Below, in pieces: positions 63,797-64,000 of a stretch of 64,000 bases of DNA. The stretch is from Pyxidicoccus fallax. Its GTDB lineage: Bacteria > Myxococcota > Myxococcia > Myxococcales > Myxococcaceae. The stretch is from NCBI RefSeq assembly GCF_012933655.1, contig NZ_JABBJJ010000006.1, positions 1 to 64,000 of the forward strand, written 5' to 3'. Positions within the stretch are counted from its first letter, which is position 1, and each line of letters opens with the position of its first letter. The translations under genes were made by a program, and so were the position numbers. Under the pieces are notes generated by a model, which saw nothing but the letters and a program-made list of their open reading frames with translations, searched no databases and was not told the DNA's origin.

Positions 63797-64000
63797 TTGG
63801 ACGACGCAGTGAGCCGGAGAGCAGCGCTGAAGGTGATTGCGGCGGCGGGAGCCTCGACGGTCACCGCGTGCTCGCGAGGGTCCGGGAAACCAGAGGAGCG
63901 AGGGATGAGTCAGCAGGAGAGCAAGCAGCCGAGCGCCATCATCAATGCCGCCCCCCTGAGGGGCATGCCGTGGCGGACGCCGGATCCGTTCCTCTTCTGC
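63797..64000 (+). CDS. Tat-exported pirin-like protein (3' end outside window)
   Basis: The first 68 residues are visible; the gene runs off the right edge. The N-terminus has a twin-arginine pattern SRRAALKVIAAAGAS followed by TACS, which looks like a Tat lipoprotein signal. After a short linker comes PLRGMPWRTPDPFLFC, which matches the start of one branch of pirin/bicupin proteins as I remember it. Pirins are iron-binding cupins, usually cytoplasmic, so export would be unusual. The start is a TTG with GAGGT 5 bases upstream; a GTG at 63809 is an alternative. Confidence 0.6.
   Translation, partial: MDDAVSRRAALKVIAAAGASTVTACSRGSGKPEERGMSQQESKQPSAIINAAPLRGMPWRTPDPFLFC

Noticed and set aside
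1-64000. tRNA, rRNA, CRISPR array, insertion sequence or prophage
   Set aside because: No cloverleaf, rRNA-like stretch, regular short direct repeat with spacers, transposase, integrase or phage gene was seen on either strand.

Overview
The window is very GC-rich, densely coded DNA. Its content points to a predatory, fruiting delta-proteobacterium of the Myxococcaceae/Archangiaceae type: a Hanks-type Ser/Thr kinase with PEGA domains, an FHA-GAF sigma-54 activator, many lipoproteins, secreted Zn-proteases, RCC1-type and Cys-rich repeat proteins, an ADOP-type permease and cytoplasmic PAS/GAF histidine kinases. This is inferred from gene content only; there is no rRNA, tRNA, CRISPR array or intact mobile element in the window to anchor the taxonomy.

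Layout. 1-5.0 kb: surface-polysaccharide genes (three GT4 glycosyltransferases, a methyltransferase cut by the edge, a polytopic membrane protein). 5-8.5 kb: NodB deacetylase and an ArsR-like regulator divergent from an S41 peptidase lipoprotein, with an 8-bp-arm inverted repeat between them. 8.5-12.2 kb: RCC1 protein, M57-like protease, DoxX protein. 12.4-17.6 kb: Ser/Thr kinase and sigma-54 activator with associated lipoproteins. 17.9-27.8 kb: secreted or lipid-anchored proteins, including a ricin-FN3-glucose/sorbosone dehydrogenase fusion and a secreted protein with an NLS-like tail, plus two GFA/CENP-V proteins and an AraC regulator. 28-30.4 kb: ADOP permease.

30.4-38.8 kb is the most interesting part. 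It is a sulfur-handling island: DsrE-like protein, YeiH-type exporter, SoxB-like phosphoesterase, rhodanese lipoprotein, CcdA-thioredoxin fusion, ECF sigma factor with zinc-finger anti-sigma factor, two YeeE/YedE half-transporters and a divergent ETHE1-like persulfide dioxygenase. Four leftward transcription units each carry the same promoter, CGGGAACT-N15-CGTGTC, with identical spacing and positions. This predicts one ECF regulon covering nearly the whole island. The -10 box also rules out the longest reading frame start of the sigma gene.

39-46.6 kb: an astacin-like protease with six Cys-rich repeats, a frameshifted RibD/DHFR-like pseudogene, glutathione-independent formaldehyde dehydrogenase, a phosphate-type porin, an SDR and an acyl-CoA carboxyltransferase. 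46.8-53.7 kb: a two-component cluster of two paralogous soluble PAS kinases, an Rcp1-like receiver and a REC-PAS-GAF-kinase-REC hybrid. 53.7-64 kb: M61-like protease, spermidine-synthase-like protein, AraC/LysR/MarR regulators each beside likely targets, a small Cys-rich secreted protein with an overlapping partner, and at the right edge the start of a Tat-exported pirin-like lipoprotein.
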